Source: Prinsepia uniflora (Eukaryota > Streptophyta > Magnoliopsida > Rosales > Rosaceae). From it: a stretch of 64,000 bases of DNA. Under the pieces are notes generated by a model that was not told where the DNA came from, made no database searches, and saw only the letters and a list, made by a program, of their open reading frames with translations. Of this stretch, positions 32,777 through 44,368 are shown one piece after another. The stretch lies in NCBI GenBank assembly GCA_032719365.1, contig CM064868.1:1766001-1830000 (forward strand), given 5' to 3'. Position 1 is the stretch's first letter; each line of letters starts with the position of its first letter. The position numbers and the translations under genes were made by a program.

Positions 32777-35700
32777 ATTGATTGATAAGGAAATATTTGT
32801 GGCGGTAGTGGCGGTGGTGGTGGTGGTGGTGGGATATGAAGGAGAGATTTTTGTGTATTTTTGGTAAGAAATGGAGAAATGACAAGGGAGAAAAAGAAGC
32901 AAGCAAAGGAGAAGAGAGAGAGAGAGAGAGAGAGTGAGGGGAGAGGGAGGATGAATAGGTTATAGTGCAACGAAGGAAAGATGAAAATCACATCTTGATG
33001 AGGTCCATTGAGAGGACTTCTCATGGGCCCTATCAAGGTGCTTTATGTTCCTTCTTTTATCTCCATTGCCCTTTGTCAATACCAGTGATCTTTAGAGGTA
33101 TTCAAAACACACTTATATATGATATTTTCGTTTTATTGTTATTTTTTTTTATAATTTTTTATTTTTTATTTTTTATATTCACATTTATAACCAATTGGAT
33201 CATCTAAATTATGTATATTATATTATAACATATAAAATAAAAATAAAATATAATAATATTTTAATGTTCTAATTGTGATACTATTAGCACTAACTATATT
33301 TTATTTTTGCTAATGTAATCTATAGTGACATATGGTACTACTCATCCAAATTGAAGAATTAAACAAAGAAAAAATAGCTATATATATTACCATAATAATG
33401 CTACTACACTTAATTAGGTACAAAGATTACAATTTTCATATTCAAAATATATTCTAATCAATTTAAAGTAGTCCGTATGCATTTAGTTGTAAACATTACT
33501 TCATTAGTATGCGGTAATACTTAAATTTAAATTTATCGACAATTAAATTTATGTAAATATCGATATCGATATCATTCAAGTAAAAAAAAATCTTGAAATT
33601 TTAGAAAAAACTTAAGTAACCAATAACATTTATATAATATTAATACATACATCATAGAACTTGGGGGATATTTGTCTTGCCTCCCTATTTTGATGTCAAG
33701 ACCCTTATATGCATGTGGATATATTCCACAAAAATATCGCGATTATTTCTTCCTCTCTATTTTAATGTTGTTACTCCAAAATACAGATATATCAATAAAA
33801 AAAATTATGGAGATTGCAAATATTTCATCCATGGTTAGGTTAATTATAATTAACTTATATTCAAGAAGAGCATGATATAGCATGACTAGATTTACCATCC
33901 CTAGTCAATAGTAAATGCACTTTAGCAAGCACAAGTATAAAGCTAGCTATGGAATTATTAAAGAGCTAAAGATAGTTTATATTTAATATATTAATGTGAA
34001 ATATTATTACCACCATATATGATCCATGATTTATCTATTAACCCCACTAATAAAGATACCCTCTCTTGACCAATAATGTATCTACACATCTTTAGTTTAT
34101 TATGAATACTATTTTTTTCACTTTGAAATTTGTGTATTTGTCGTTATTTCTTGTCGAGATTAACTTTTTGTGTCTCTATCTTACTTCATTTGTCAACATA
34201 TTACTCGAGCATAAAAAAATTGTTAAAATATCATAAATACCCTTAAATTATGTGTTATAAATATATGCATATGCGAATCTTAAACGGTGACTAATATTCA
34301 TTTTTCATCGTATACATGTATGGTAGAAGTAAATTTGTAATTTTCTTTTGCTGGTTGAGTCCTCTATCAAGGTACGAAGAGAACATTAATCGGATTGACT
34401 TCCTAATTTTTTTTTTTTATGTAGTGTAATTACACTAAATGCATAAATCCAAAATCTCACTCACCAATTAATTAACATGGCCCTTTGTTATACCTTTCCA
34501 ACTAATTAGGCCAGTGTATTTACAGTCACAAAATACATGTACTTTTCTTTTAGCCAAAACCTAGTACTATCCAATAATAGGGTTACTTTTATATTACACA
34601 TCATGAGTCTAGCTAGTGGCCATAATTTGAAATTACCCTCAAAAAATAATAAAACGATAAATTTTATATGATTTTATTACAATTTGATGTAGAATTTTAA
34701 GCATATTATAAATTGGATAGCATACGATAATTAATACTCAGTAAATCGCAATATTCATCCATTAACTAAACAATATTATGGAAAAAAAATTAAAAATAAG
34801 AAGAATTCTTTCTACATTGATGATCATAAATTATATATCAAGAGTAGTAAAGAATATAGAGACAATGAAAAGAGGGGATGACTCAAATTTGTGAGACATC
34901 TTTGAGAAATGGGTCCAACGTCCCTCAGTTTATGTTCCTAATGCCATCCTCATTATAATATAATGTTGTGAATTTCTTGGAGTTTGGGCACCGCCTTTAT
35001 AGCTAGAGCTTGTTTGGCACTCATCATATATCATATTCAAATTCTAATTTCCAATTAAGCAATTGGTTAATGTCGAAGTTGTCACAAAGGATAGTGATCG
35101 ATTTAGGCTGCTCGATCATTAGAGAACTCGAATGTAGTAAGCCGTAAGGCAGCTGCAGATTGCTATAAGAAAAATATCATAAACTCGCAATCTTCAATAC
35201 GAATTTGGTCATAAATTCTACCAACAAATCTTCATGGAAACTAAAACTAACTATTGGTCAATGTACTGGCTTCGAATTTCAAAATACAATGTTTCCAGAA
35301 AGTTCACGTTCTTATATAAATAAATCAAAATTCAAGGTGGTTGCATATAGTTGCTAGCTACTAGCTAGAATGCGCCCATGCCCAATATAGTAGCTACTAG
35401 CTAGTGTGCTTGATCTACTCTTGTTTTTGCTCTAATTTTTTTTTAATTAGAAATATAAAATATAGTTTATTTTAAAATAATCTCAATTGTAGGAGAGAAG
35501 TTCGAATGCTAGCATATTATTGAAAATTATAACCGTAAGGTATAGTGTAGTTTAGTAAATTACCACTTTTAGATAAAAAAATTCTTGGTGTCTAACTGTC
35601 GCGAGTTCAAATTTCACTAAGAGTACCTTATGGTCAGAGACAAATTGCATCCCTAATAGAATTAAACCCACCGTGGTATTTGCAGGAAAAAAAAATTTAT

Positions 35701-36099
35701 AAAAACTTTTTATTACAAAGCTAATTGGGAAATCTTACAATTTTGAGTTGAATCTTTAAGTAAACCCTAGCTAGCTATATGAAAAAAAAAATAGAATCTT
35801 TCTATAATAAAGAAAGACTCCATTTTCTTGTAAACTGCATCGTGATATATATCTTCATTCCAGGATGCTTTGGTCATCGTATTTTGCCATGGATGTCTCC
35901 ATATTTATGATCCATTTCGGATTTTTTTTTTCCAAAAAAAAAAATTAATTAGGGTTCATCAATTCATACAATTTTTAACAAAATTGATGTGAATATAAAA
36001 AGCAATAATACTTGTATACCATCCTAGCTAGTGAGTAATGATACATCCTCGATTGTACTGTTATTAATTTCGACTTATTAAATTATTTTAGTATATACA
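32777..36099. other. AT-rich intergenic DNA
   Basis: Begins with the presumed 5' UTR and promoter of the ALOG gene. Beyond about 33050 I find no coding signal. A possible SINE is listed at 35540-35690. Confidence 0.5.
35540..35690 (+). mobile_element. Possible tRNA-derived SINE
   Basis: An A-box-like tagtgtagtttagtaa is followed about 45 bases later by a B-box-like gcgagttcaaatttcac, then a short body ending in an A run near 35686. The spacing is right for a polymerase III promoter, but the boxes are degraded. Confidence 0.35.
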
Positions 36100-36359
36100 T
36101 TATAATTAGAATTGTGCATTTTCTAAATCACTATTTCAAGATCATCTCCTTAAAAAATAAAAAATTGAATGTGGTTTAATTAATTATCCATATGTATAAA
36201 ATGAATAAATGATTTTGGTAAAAATAAAGATCTTCATGACGAACCGTTCATTTTGTTTATACATATGAATAGTTAAATGATTTCAAATTTCGTTGATTTT
36301 TTTCGTAAATGATTTTTAATTAAGTGATGATTTATGAATCGAATAATTTCGATTATAAT
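36100..36359. mobile_element. Foldback MITE-like element
   Basis: The left half (attataattagaa, ctaaatcact, ccatatgtataaa) is mirrored by the right half (tttatacatatgaa, agtgatgattta, tttcgattataat) as imperfect reverse complements. It shares its core with the copies at 15180 and 37085. Confidence 0.6.
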
Positions 36360-37084
36360 ACATGTATAACAATAATGAGATATATCGATAGAGTAGTATG
36401 CATGATGATGTACGATTAGAGTAGGATGCAAGGAATATTAATTTAAATAAAAATCAATTACATGCGTACTGCAGGTTCATTAATCGAATTTATAATAAAA
36501 TCGAAGACATTTGATGATATTTGCGGGTGGCTGTGACATTAATTAATATGAAAATTACCTTTTATGCAATTGGTGCTTTTGCTCGATCAGCTTTTCTTTT
36601 CTCGGCAGATGGAGATGGTGGATAAGAAATGAGAATGTAGTAATTAAAGGCGAACAAAACTTTTCTCGCCAACCAACAATTTACATACTGTTCATGCATT
36701 CATGCAAAAACTAAATTTATCCTTTGGATTTTTAACTTTTGCTCTTTATACCTAGCTAAATCCAAATTTTTTTTTTTACCAAATAATATATAAATTAATA
36801 ACTCAATGCTTGGATGGGTCCACGACTAAGGCAATCATTCTATATTTTTTTTCAAAGATAAAATGATTAAGATTTGTCCTATGATTTACTAAATAAGATT
36901 TGGTTGATTGGTGTTGTTGTTATGTTGTAGTTGGTAAAACATGTCCCTTTAAAATCGGACAATTTTTTTCTGTAATTTGATTCATTGGTCCTTAAGGACA
37001 TTAATAATAGGAAAATATTTGCATCTCACTCTAATATTATTTACTCGTATCATCTTTTTTATTTATTGAATTGTATTTATACAT

Positions 37085-37200
37085 ATATCATAATCGGAAC
37101 CATTCATTTTAAATCGTCATGTCAAGATCATCTCCGTGAAAAATTAAAAGAACTGGACGTCATTTAGTTATTCATATGTGTTATATCAACAATTTTGGTC
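37085..37200. mobile_element. MITE-like copy (partial)
   Basis: The stretch aatcggaaccattcatttt, gtcaagatcatctccgtg and tagttattcatatg matches the left half of the elements at 15180 and 36100. The right half is poorly kept. Confidence 0.5.
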
Positions 37201-37607
37201 GGAATTAAGATCATTATATATATGCTCTTGAAGACGATTAATTATTTAGATAATAAGCGGTTCAAATTTTTTTAAAAAATTATTTAATAATAAATTATTT
37301 CATAATAATATCTAGTAGTAGCTGGCAGTCTCTATAAATTGATATCAGAGTTTTGAAACTGTTATTTTCTTGAGAAGTGATTGATGATGATCTGCAATTA
37401 ACTATTAATTAAATTTTCGTAGAATTATTTGTTTACATCTCTTTCAATCTTGCCCGTTGGTTTGAATAATCTGGTGTAGGTGATGGCTTGTCTTTTGTGG
37501 TCAAAGTAATAGGTTCTGGAAATGAAAATCTTACGGCGTATCTTTTGTACATTGTACCAAACATGTCAATTTTTGTCATATGTATACATGCATATTTGTT
37601 TATATAT

Positions 37608-38107
37608 TGTTGATGCAGAGATCATTAGAATTTGTAGAATTCTTTATTGATTCTTACACATAATAACAAGAAATAATCGGAATTAAGGTTGAAATTCGGA
37701 TGGGTGGTTTAACCATGAACACTCTGATACCTAAGTTAGTTTAATCGAGAAAAATAAACCGGCAGAGTTTCGGTATGAGTTTTTAATTACTACTTGAAGT
37801 GAGATGATCCCTTCTATTTATAGTGAAATTTTGAGTGTCACCGGAGCGTCTGATTGGTTGAAGGAGATAGCGTTTAATAGGTGATTCTATTGAGAGAAAT
37901 CACTATTATTAACTAAATAAATAATAATAAATAACTCGTGGAGAGATTATTTATTATTGGTATTAATCTGATTAATTGATAAATATATTAAATTAATGCG
38001 AAGATCGTGTGATGCCATCGTCGTTTATACTAGAGGTAATATCGACTTTATAAGAGATATGGTCCACGTGACAACTCTATAATTTTTTGGTGATTTATGG
38101 TTCCACA
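37608..38107 (-). mobile_element. Solo LTR, 500 bp, with 5-bp target duplication
   Basis: Ends are tgttgatgcag and ggttccaca. The flanks are tatat at 37603-37607 and tatat at 38108-38112, though the region is TA-rich. Inside are actctgatacctaagttag and then ctatttatag, the same motifs and order as in the interrupted LTR at 2011-7310. The two share ends and several internal stretches and are one family. On the minus strand the order is TATA box and then the conserved stretch. No internal domain is nearby. Confidence 0.8.
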
Positions 38108-40694
38108 TATATATTAACCAATAAGTAAACACCATCAAATGAATAGTCAAGTCTCTGAATTCTAGCAACTTCATGCCTTCCTATATAGTGTGACGATATC
38201 ATTCCTTATAAACCCTTGTAAAAGTTTGCAATTTGATGATGTGTGATTCTTGTATCTTTGTATTCTCACACTCTTATTCATATGTGGTAAGTTCCCAAAC
38301 CTAAAACTTGAGCAATACATATCGATGACATATGTGGAATACATGTGGCGATTGAGTCTTATATATGAGATAACTCACTCCTAAATTATTAAAATAGTTT
38401 GAGTTCTACCTCAAAACCGATTGAAATATAGGAAGAGAACCAACTTCTTATGAATCCTTGTAAAATTGTGTAACTTTGTAATATAAGACTTTTGTATATT
38501 GACATGCTCATAGTATCATCGTATGTTAGTCGAATGGAAGGTAGGTTACCATTGATAAGACCTTGTTGGGCTTCGATAATGAATTATCTGACACTACAAA
38601 TGATGAAAATATTTTCATTCGTCTTTAATAATTAACAAGTTTAATATCAAAGTGAATAAACAAAGAAATAGTCATGAATCTATAAAATTCACAAACCTTT
38701 ATGTGACTATTAGCGTAGGTTTGGATACCCATTGCTTTGGACTAGGATTTGGATTTCAGTTCTCTCAATTCAAAAAACATCTTTATTTTCGTAATTATTT
38801 TCCCTTTTTTTTATTTTTCCATTTTTTTTTCTAGCATCTCTTGCCCAATTTTTTTTTTTTCTGTTTGCATCATATTTCTTCCTTTTTTTTCATCTTTTTT
38901 TTTCCATCCGTCTATTTATTTTTTCAATGAATCATTTGGACATTATTATTTTCAATGAATCATTTGGACATTATTATTTTCAATCTTGGTAATGAAATTA
39001 CTTATTTGAAATCCTCACAAATAAGAACTTTGTCAAATAATAAATTTCAAACGCACACACAAATATTTAAGTTACCAAACAAGAAATTAAATTTCAAAAT
39101 AATTGAGAATTTCCAAAACGAGCCTTTACTTTACACAAATTAATTACTGTTTAATTAACTAAGCTTTAATGGTGATGGCGTTGCAGTTTGGTCCTTAATT
39201 TGGAGTCAATTAACAAAAACGCACACGCAGAGAGACACTACACAACATTATGAAGTATGAAAATATATCTGACTCAGTGATTGAAATAATGAGAAGATCT
39301 TGTGTGGGACACGTAAGATAACGTTGTGGCATATTATGCCGTCGCCCAACGTGGACAATGGGACCAAGTGTTTGCTTATTAAAGAAAGCACCACCATTCA
39401 GGCATTCACAACTGTTCCAATTTCTAAACCCTAATTAAATTTCAATAGCCACCACCAAAAAAAATCAACTCATCCACCTCTTACCAATTTACAACTTCGT
39501 ACTAACTGAATCAGACTATTGATATGTTTTTCGATATATTATATTGTATGTGTTGATGTTTGATCGGTACGAAACCTTGATGTTGTGCTTGTAATTCGGT
39601 GTAGAAGTGGATGTTATTGGTACAACGTCGAATATTTCAACTTATAATTATTATTTATATAAACATTTCTAATATATATCCGATATACTGTGCATGATAC
39701 TTATCACAAGACTGAACACGTGATGAATCTACTTTTGTGTAGTGGACGCTACGCGTTTTGTTGAGTGTCTTTTGGAATGTACTGAACGCGTACAGTAATT
39801 ACTGATTACAATCGACAAAACCCTGTTGATCGAAAAAAAAAAAAAAAAAACAAACGGAGATACTTTACCTTTGGTAGCATCAAACCCTTTGGTTGTTGTT
39901 TTGGGTCATTACTGGTAGAAATGGAATCAAACTTGTGCGATATGCAATGTAGTCAAGGAGGGGGGAGGGTCACTTTAAAGGCAATTATGCAGTGAAAAAA
40001 GGAATGCTATATGCGTATTGCACTGAATCTCACTTGCTTTTACAAGACAACAAATCAACTTACAACGACAATATATGCTTACATTTACATTTCAAATTTT
40101 AAGAAGAATAATATCGATGGAAATTCCCGTGAAACAAATCAAACATTAAAATTTTATTTTATTTTTATATATTTTATTTTTATATAAAACAAGTTCGTTA
40201 ATCTTTAATACATTTAACGTAATAATCAATACGTAATTTTATTTATCATAAAAAAATAAATATATTTAAAAATATCACCTATAAAAATAATTTAATTTAT
40301 TACAATAATATTATTCATTGATTATTATATTCTGTATTCAATTTTAAATTTCTTTCTTACATTGCTTTTCATTTCCTAGCGACGTGGACACGTGACTGGC
40401 CCCATCTCCACGTACGATCGTCTGTCCCATGATTTTCTGCACCTTCCCTAAATAATTTAGTTGGGTCGTCAAATTAAGTTAGGGCACATGGCCCGAATTT
40501 TTTTGGGTTGACCTAAAGAGGTTTAATTGAGTGCAGGCTCAATTATGAGTAGCACAATAAGAATAACTTCATTACGCTTAGGCTTACCATGGCTGGGCCT
40601 CCTAAGCTCATGAATGAGGCACTGAGGCCTAGAGAGGAGAAATAGGCCGACCGGCCCAAACAAGCAAAAGCAACATACGATTTTGCATGTATGC
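38108..40694. other. Intergenic DNA, TE-like in part
   Basis: The part at about 38280-38600 has phrases (gagtcttatat, cttgtaaaattgtgtaac) that feel like another LTR, but no ends can be set. The rest is T-rich (38800-38920) or unremarkable. No gene. An A run lies at 39832-39850. Confidence 0.4.
38923..38984. repeat. Exact 28-bp tandem duplication
   Basis: The unit starting ttcaatgaatcatttggac occurs twice head to tail without a change, so it is recent or an assembly artefact. Confidence 0.9.
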
Positions 40695-41215
40695 TAAGGG
40701 TGATAATTTTTGACACGATTTGAAACTTACATGAGATTTATCTGTGTCAACTCATACAATTAATTTTGGGTCATTTTTCGGTCAATCAGTTATGACACGT
40801 TTAATAAATGAGTGGATTTCGAGTCAACTTGTTAACTCGTATAATGACATATTAACTCGTTTAATAAATTAATAGATTTCAAGTTGATCTGTTAACCTGT
40901 ATATTGACTCATTTAATAAACGTGTCATTACTAACTTATCTATCTACTCATTTACCTACCTAAATACCTATTAAATTGTATAACTTAAATAGGTTAAACA
41001 TGTTAAACAGGTTAAACGAGTAATAAGTTAATTGGATTTTGAATACAATTTGTTTATTAAATGAAATACATGGGTTGCTTGGGTCATTAGCAGTTTGGGT
41101 TTTGATTTGACATCCTTAACCCGATTATTAAATAGATTGGATTCGAGTTTGACATATCTGGATAAAACAGAGTTATAACACAATACGAACCCAACACGAC
41201 CCATTGTTAGCCCTA
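40695..41215. mobile_element. hAT-type MITE, 521 bp
   Basis: The left end reads taagggtgataat and the right end, reverse-complemented, tagggctaacaat, an imperfect terminal inverted repeat. The flanks are atgtatgc (40687-40694) and atgtatgt (41216-41223), an 8-bp target duplication with one mismatch, the length typical of hAT. The interior has repeated gacacg, gttaac and aataaa phrases and no reading frame. Similar non-autonomous elements with gacacg-rich subterminal repeats are common in dicots. Confidence 0.78.
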
Positions 41216-41404
41216 ATGTATGTATGTGTGAATAACATACACATGTGGCATATTCTTCGGAGCCAATTTAAACCCTTAGTAAATAGGGAACTGATTTTCA
41301 CACTATTTTTTTTTTCTTTCTTATTATACTCCACTTCTTTTTTAAAATATAAAAGATAAAATTACAAGTGAAGTGAACAACACGGTGTTGGCCTCATGAT
41401 TAGG

Positions 41405-41705
41405 ACATTTCCCAAGGGAACAAGGGTTGTGTTACAACGCATATGTGAGTCTTCACAATCCCCCTCACAGATGATGACCAAAGGAACTAGAGATGTGTTA
41501 TAACACGTATGTGAATCTTTTCAATCCCTATCATAAATTATGACTAAAGGAACTAGGAATATGTTATGTAAGTCTTCTTAACTCCCGTTATAAATTATGA
41601 CTAAAGAAATTAAGAATATATCATATTGCGTATGTGAGTTTTCTCGACCCCATCATAGATTATAACCAAATGAATTAGAAATATGTTATAATGCGTATGT
41701 ATGTT
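41405..41705. repeat. Degenerate minisatellite, period about 60-75 bp
   Basis: Four to five units each contain a gaccaaaggaactag-like start, an atgtgttataac-like middle, a cgtatgtga phrase and a catcataaatt-like end. Units vary in length and sequence. Confidence 0.75.
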
Positions 41706-44368
41706 TTTTTGGATTCTCGGTGTAGATTAGTTCTTAATTGTGTGCTATATTTATCATTTATGCCCATCAGCAATATGCAGTGTATTCATAATTGCACTGA
41801 ATGCTGAGAAGAGTACAAATGAGATTGGCACCAGCCTGGCCAGCTGTGACTGACTGACTGTCCCATGAAAACGTTTAACAATAAATTACACAAGCCAAAC
41901 TTTTTTTGAAATAGAAATCAAATAACCAGTCGAAACCTAATTTAATGCTTGCCTTAATCTATGGTGTGGGGGCAACTTCTCCTCCTCCATAAATCTAGTA
42001 TAGTACGGACCATCTCGAATTTTAAAGGGTATTCAATCTTTCCTTGGGCATGGCAATGCGACTATTACAAAATTAAATAGGGTCATATTGTATGCATGTG
42101 CACATACTTCTGATTGTCGATGTATATATTATATAGAGTCGCTTTGATTCATCTTTATATAAACGAAATTGAGATTTCACTTTGAAATTAATTAGTAATT
42201 AAGGGAATAGTCAAGTTTTTTTTTTTTTATAAACCTTTGCAAGGTTGATTATCTTTTCTATGTGGTAGTTTTATTTCTATGTATTTTCACGTGTCATCTA
42301 ATTTATGATACATTTTGAAGCTTAATATATGAACAATGCATATTAAGTGCATTACCGGAATTTCGAGTATTCGGCAAAGAATATTCAGGACACAGAATAA
42401 TAAGCGCATAAATAATATATACTTAGGCACAAATACGCCTCAAATAAGCACCCAATGTGACATATATAAGAGCTATGAAAACGCCGCATTCGTATCTAAA
42501 GAATTTTGCCTCACACCATTTTGTACTACAAATGTCCATACATGTATGGCTCCATATTATAATATTATTAACATAAAATAAATATAATCGTTTGACTTTA
42601 CACGAAGACTAATTTACCGTGACATTGTAAAGAGAATTGAGGTTAATTGCCAACTAGGAAGGACCCCAAACTCCTTATGATTGTCAAGATTATTATCATA
42701 TGTTTGTAATAAGAAACGATTTTCTTGTAGCAAGGCTCCCTAATCATGCATTTGTGTATGCCTGTTTTTTCCTTTTTTTATATTTATTTTCTTTAGAATT
42801 ATGGAAAGATATGCCTTAAAAATGCTTCATCATTAGAAACATGCATGTTTGGACCCAATGATCCAGTTGGTCTGCCACGCTGCCGATGCCATTTTACAGT
42901 GGTGAATGTTGACGATGGTGGCAGAGCCCCGGGCGGTTAGCATGGAATCCCCACCACGAAAGCTGCTCCGGTCCTCGGTGGCAGCGTCGGTATTTATTTA
43001 GTTCACTAAACTTCGCAATAATACCGGGACTGAGGACTCGGGCTCTCAACTTCAACACACAATGATCAATCTTCAATTTTTTTTAATAATAATTTTGAAT
43101 AAAAAAATCTCCAATTAATTTGCGTTATTTATTTATTTATTTGGGGTGGAGTAAAAGCTAACTATGATTTTGGGTTTGCTGATTGAAGGTCGTCAATATC
43201 CCACACCAAATTTGAAAGGTGATGAGTCAACCCCACTGAGTGACACAAGCTGCTGGTGAGCCCTTAATGGTTGTTTATATATTTTTGGACAAGAATCTTT
43301 GTGAAATGGTGAGGTCATGCCCGATCTGGCCCTCCATCTCATGATCTATACAATCTTTAATAATCCAATTATTAAGGGCACCATTAGTTTTCTACGGTAA
43401 CAAGGACAAAGAGATATATTTATCACGAAAGTTGTGTTCAGTGTTTGGATTACTATTGATATATTTGATTGTATATTTAGAAGTTTTAGAAAGACAAATT
43501 ACGTTATATACATTTAGTATCGATTCTGTTATTTTTCACGAAATAAGAATCTGAAGCCTCTCTCTATAGAGGACGTCCCTAGATTTTTTTAAGTTAAATA
43601 TACGATTTATAAGTATTCATAAGGGATAATCTAATGGTTTAAGTATTAATTAATTTTTTTTTTAAGTATTGTGTTTGAATTTTAGTAATTATCTATATTA
43701 TAAATAATGAGGACTGATGAATACATGAAAAGAGTAACGAGGGATAATGAAGTTGAAAATGGGAAACCAGTTTTGTGAACGACTTTTAATTCAGTTTTTA
43801 TCAAATGCGTACCATTTTGAACAAAATATCACTGTTCTTCCCATCTCTCTGAGTCTAGTGACCAGCCCTCCAAATCCTATCACACAAATTTTGTTTAGCA
43901 AAACCAGAAGAACCCAAAACCAAATTCCAATTTTGCCCACCATTTTCAAAACCAATCAAGCTTCTGAAAGGCCATGGCCACCACGTCATTGTGCCAAAAG
44001 ACAAGGGCGGTCCAGGTAATTTGCCAACCTTCGAACATAGTGATTTGTATATTGTAGCAGAGAATGGCTTGCAGAGTTGGCAATGTCCCCTCTCCCTCTC
44101 TCTTTCTAATCCAAACGGCACAAAATACAGTCGCGCACACACAGGTCAGTCCCTCTCTCGGCAGTTAAGCTGCTCCAATCTCCACACCGACTATCTCTCT
44201 CTCTCTCTCTCTTCAATTCCTCTCATTTTCTCCATTCTCATTTCTTCAATTTGTGTGATTGCACGGTCCTGAAGCTTAAAGCTTGAAGCTTGATTAGGTG
44301 ACATGAAAAAAATTTCTCAGATTTTGTGAGAAAATTTGAACTCCAGTTAGCTCAGAGCGTAGGGAGGG
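41706..44368. other. Intergenic DNA and SCAR 5' region
   Basis: A GC-richer patch at about 42865-43065 contains a 60-codon minus-strand frame with no family resemblance; I cannot assign it. The last 250 bases before 44369 include a (ct)n run (about 44196-44212) and are probably the SCAR 5' UTR. Confidence 0.45.

Noticed and set aside
32593..33036. 147-codon minus-strand frame at the ALOG 5' end
   Set aside because: Proline and leucine runs come from microsatellites; it overlaps the ALOG gene in another frame.
41405..41705. CRISPR-like array
   Set aside because: Units are diverged, vary in length and have no constant repeat with unique spacers, and the DNA is plant nuclear.
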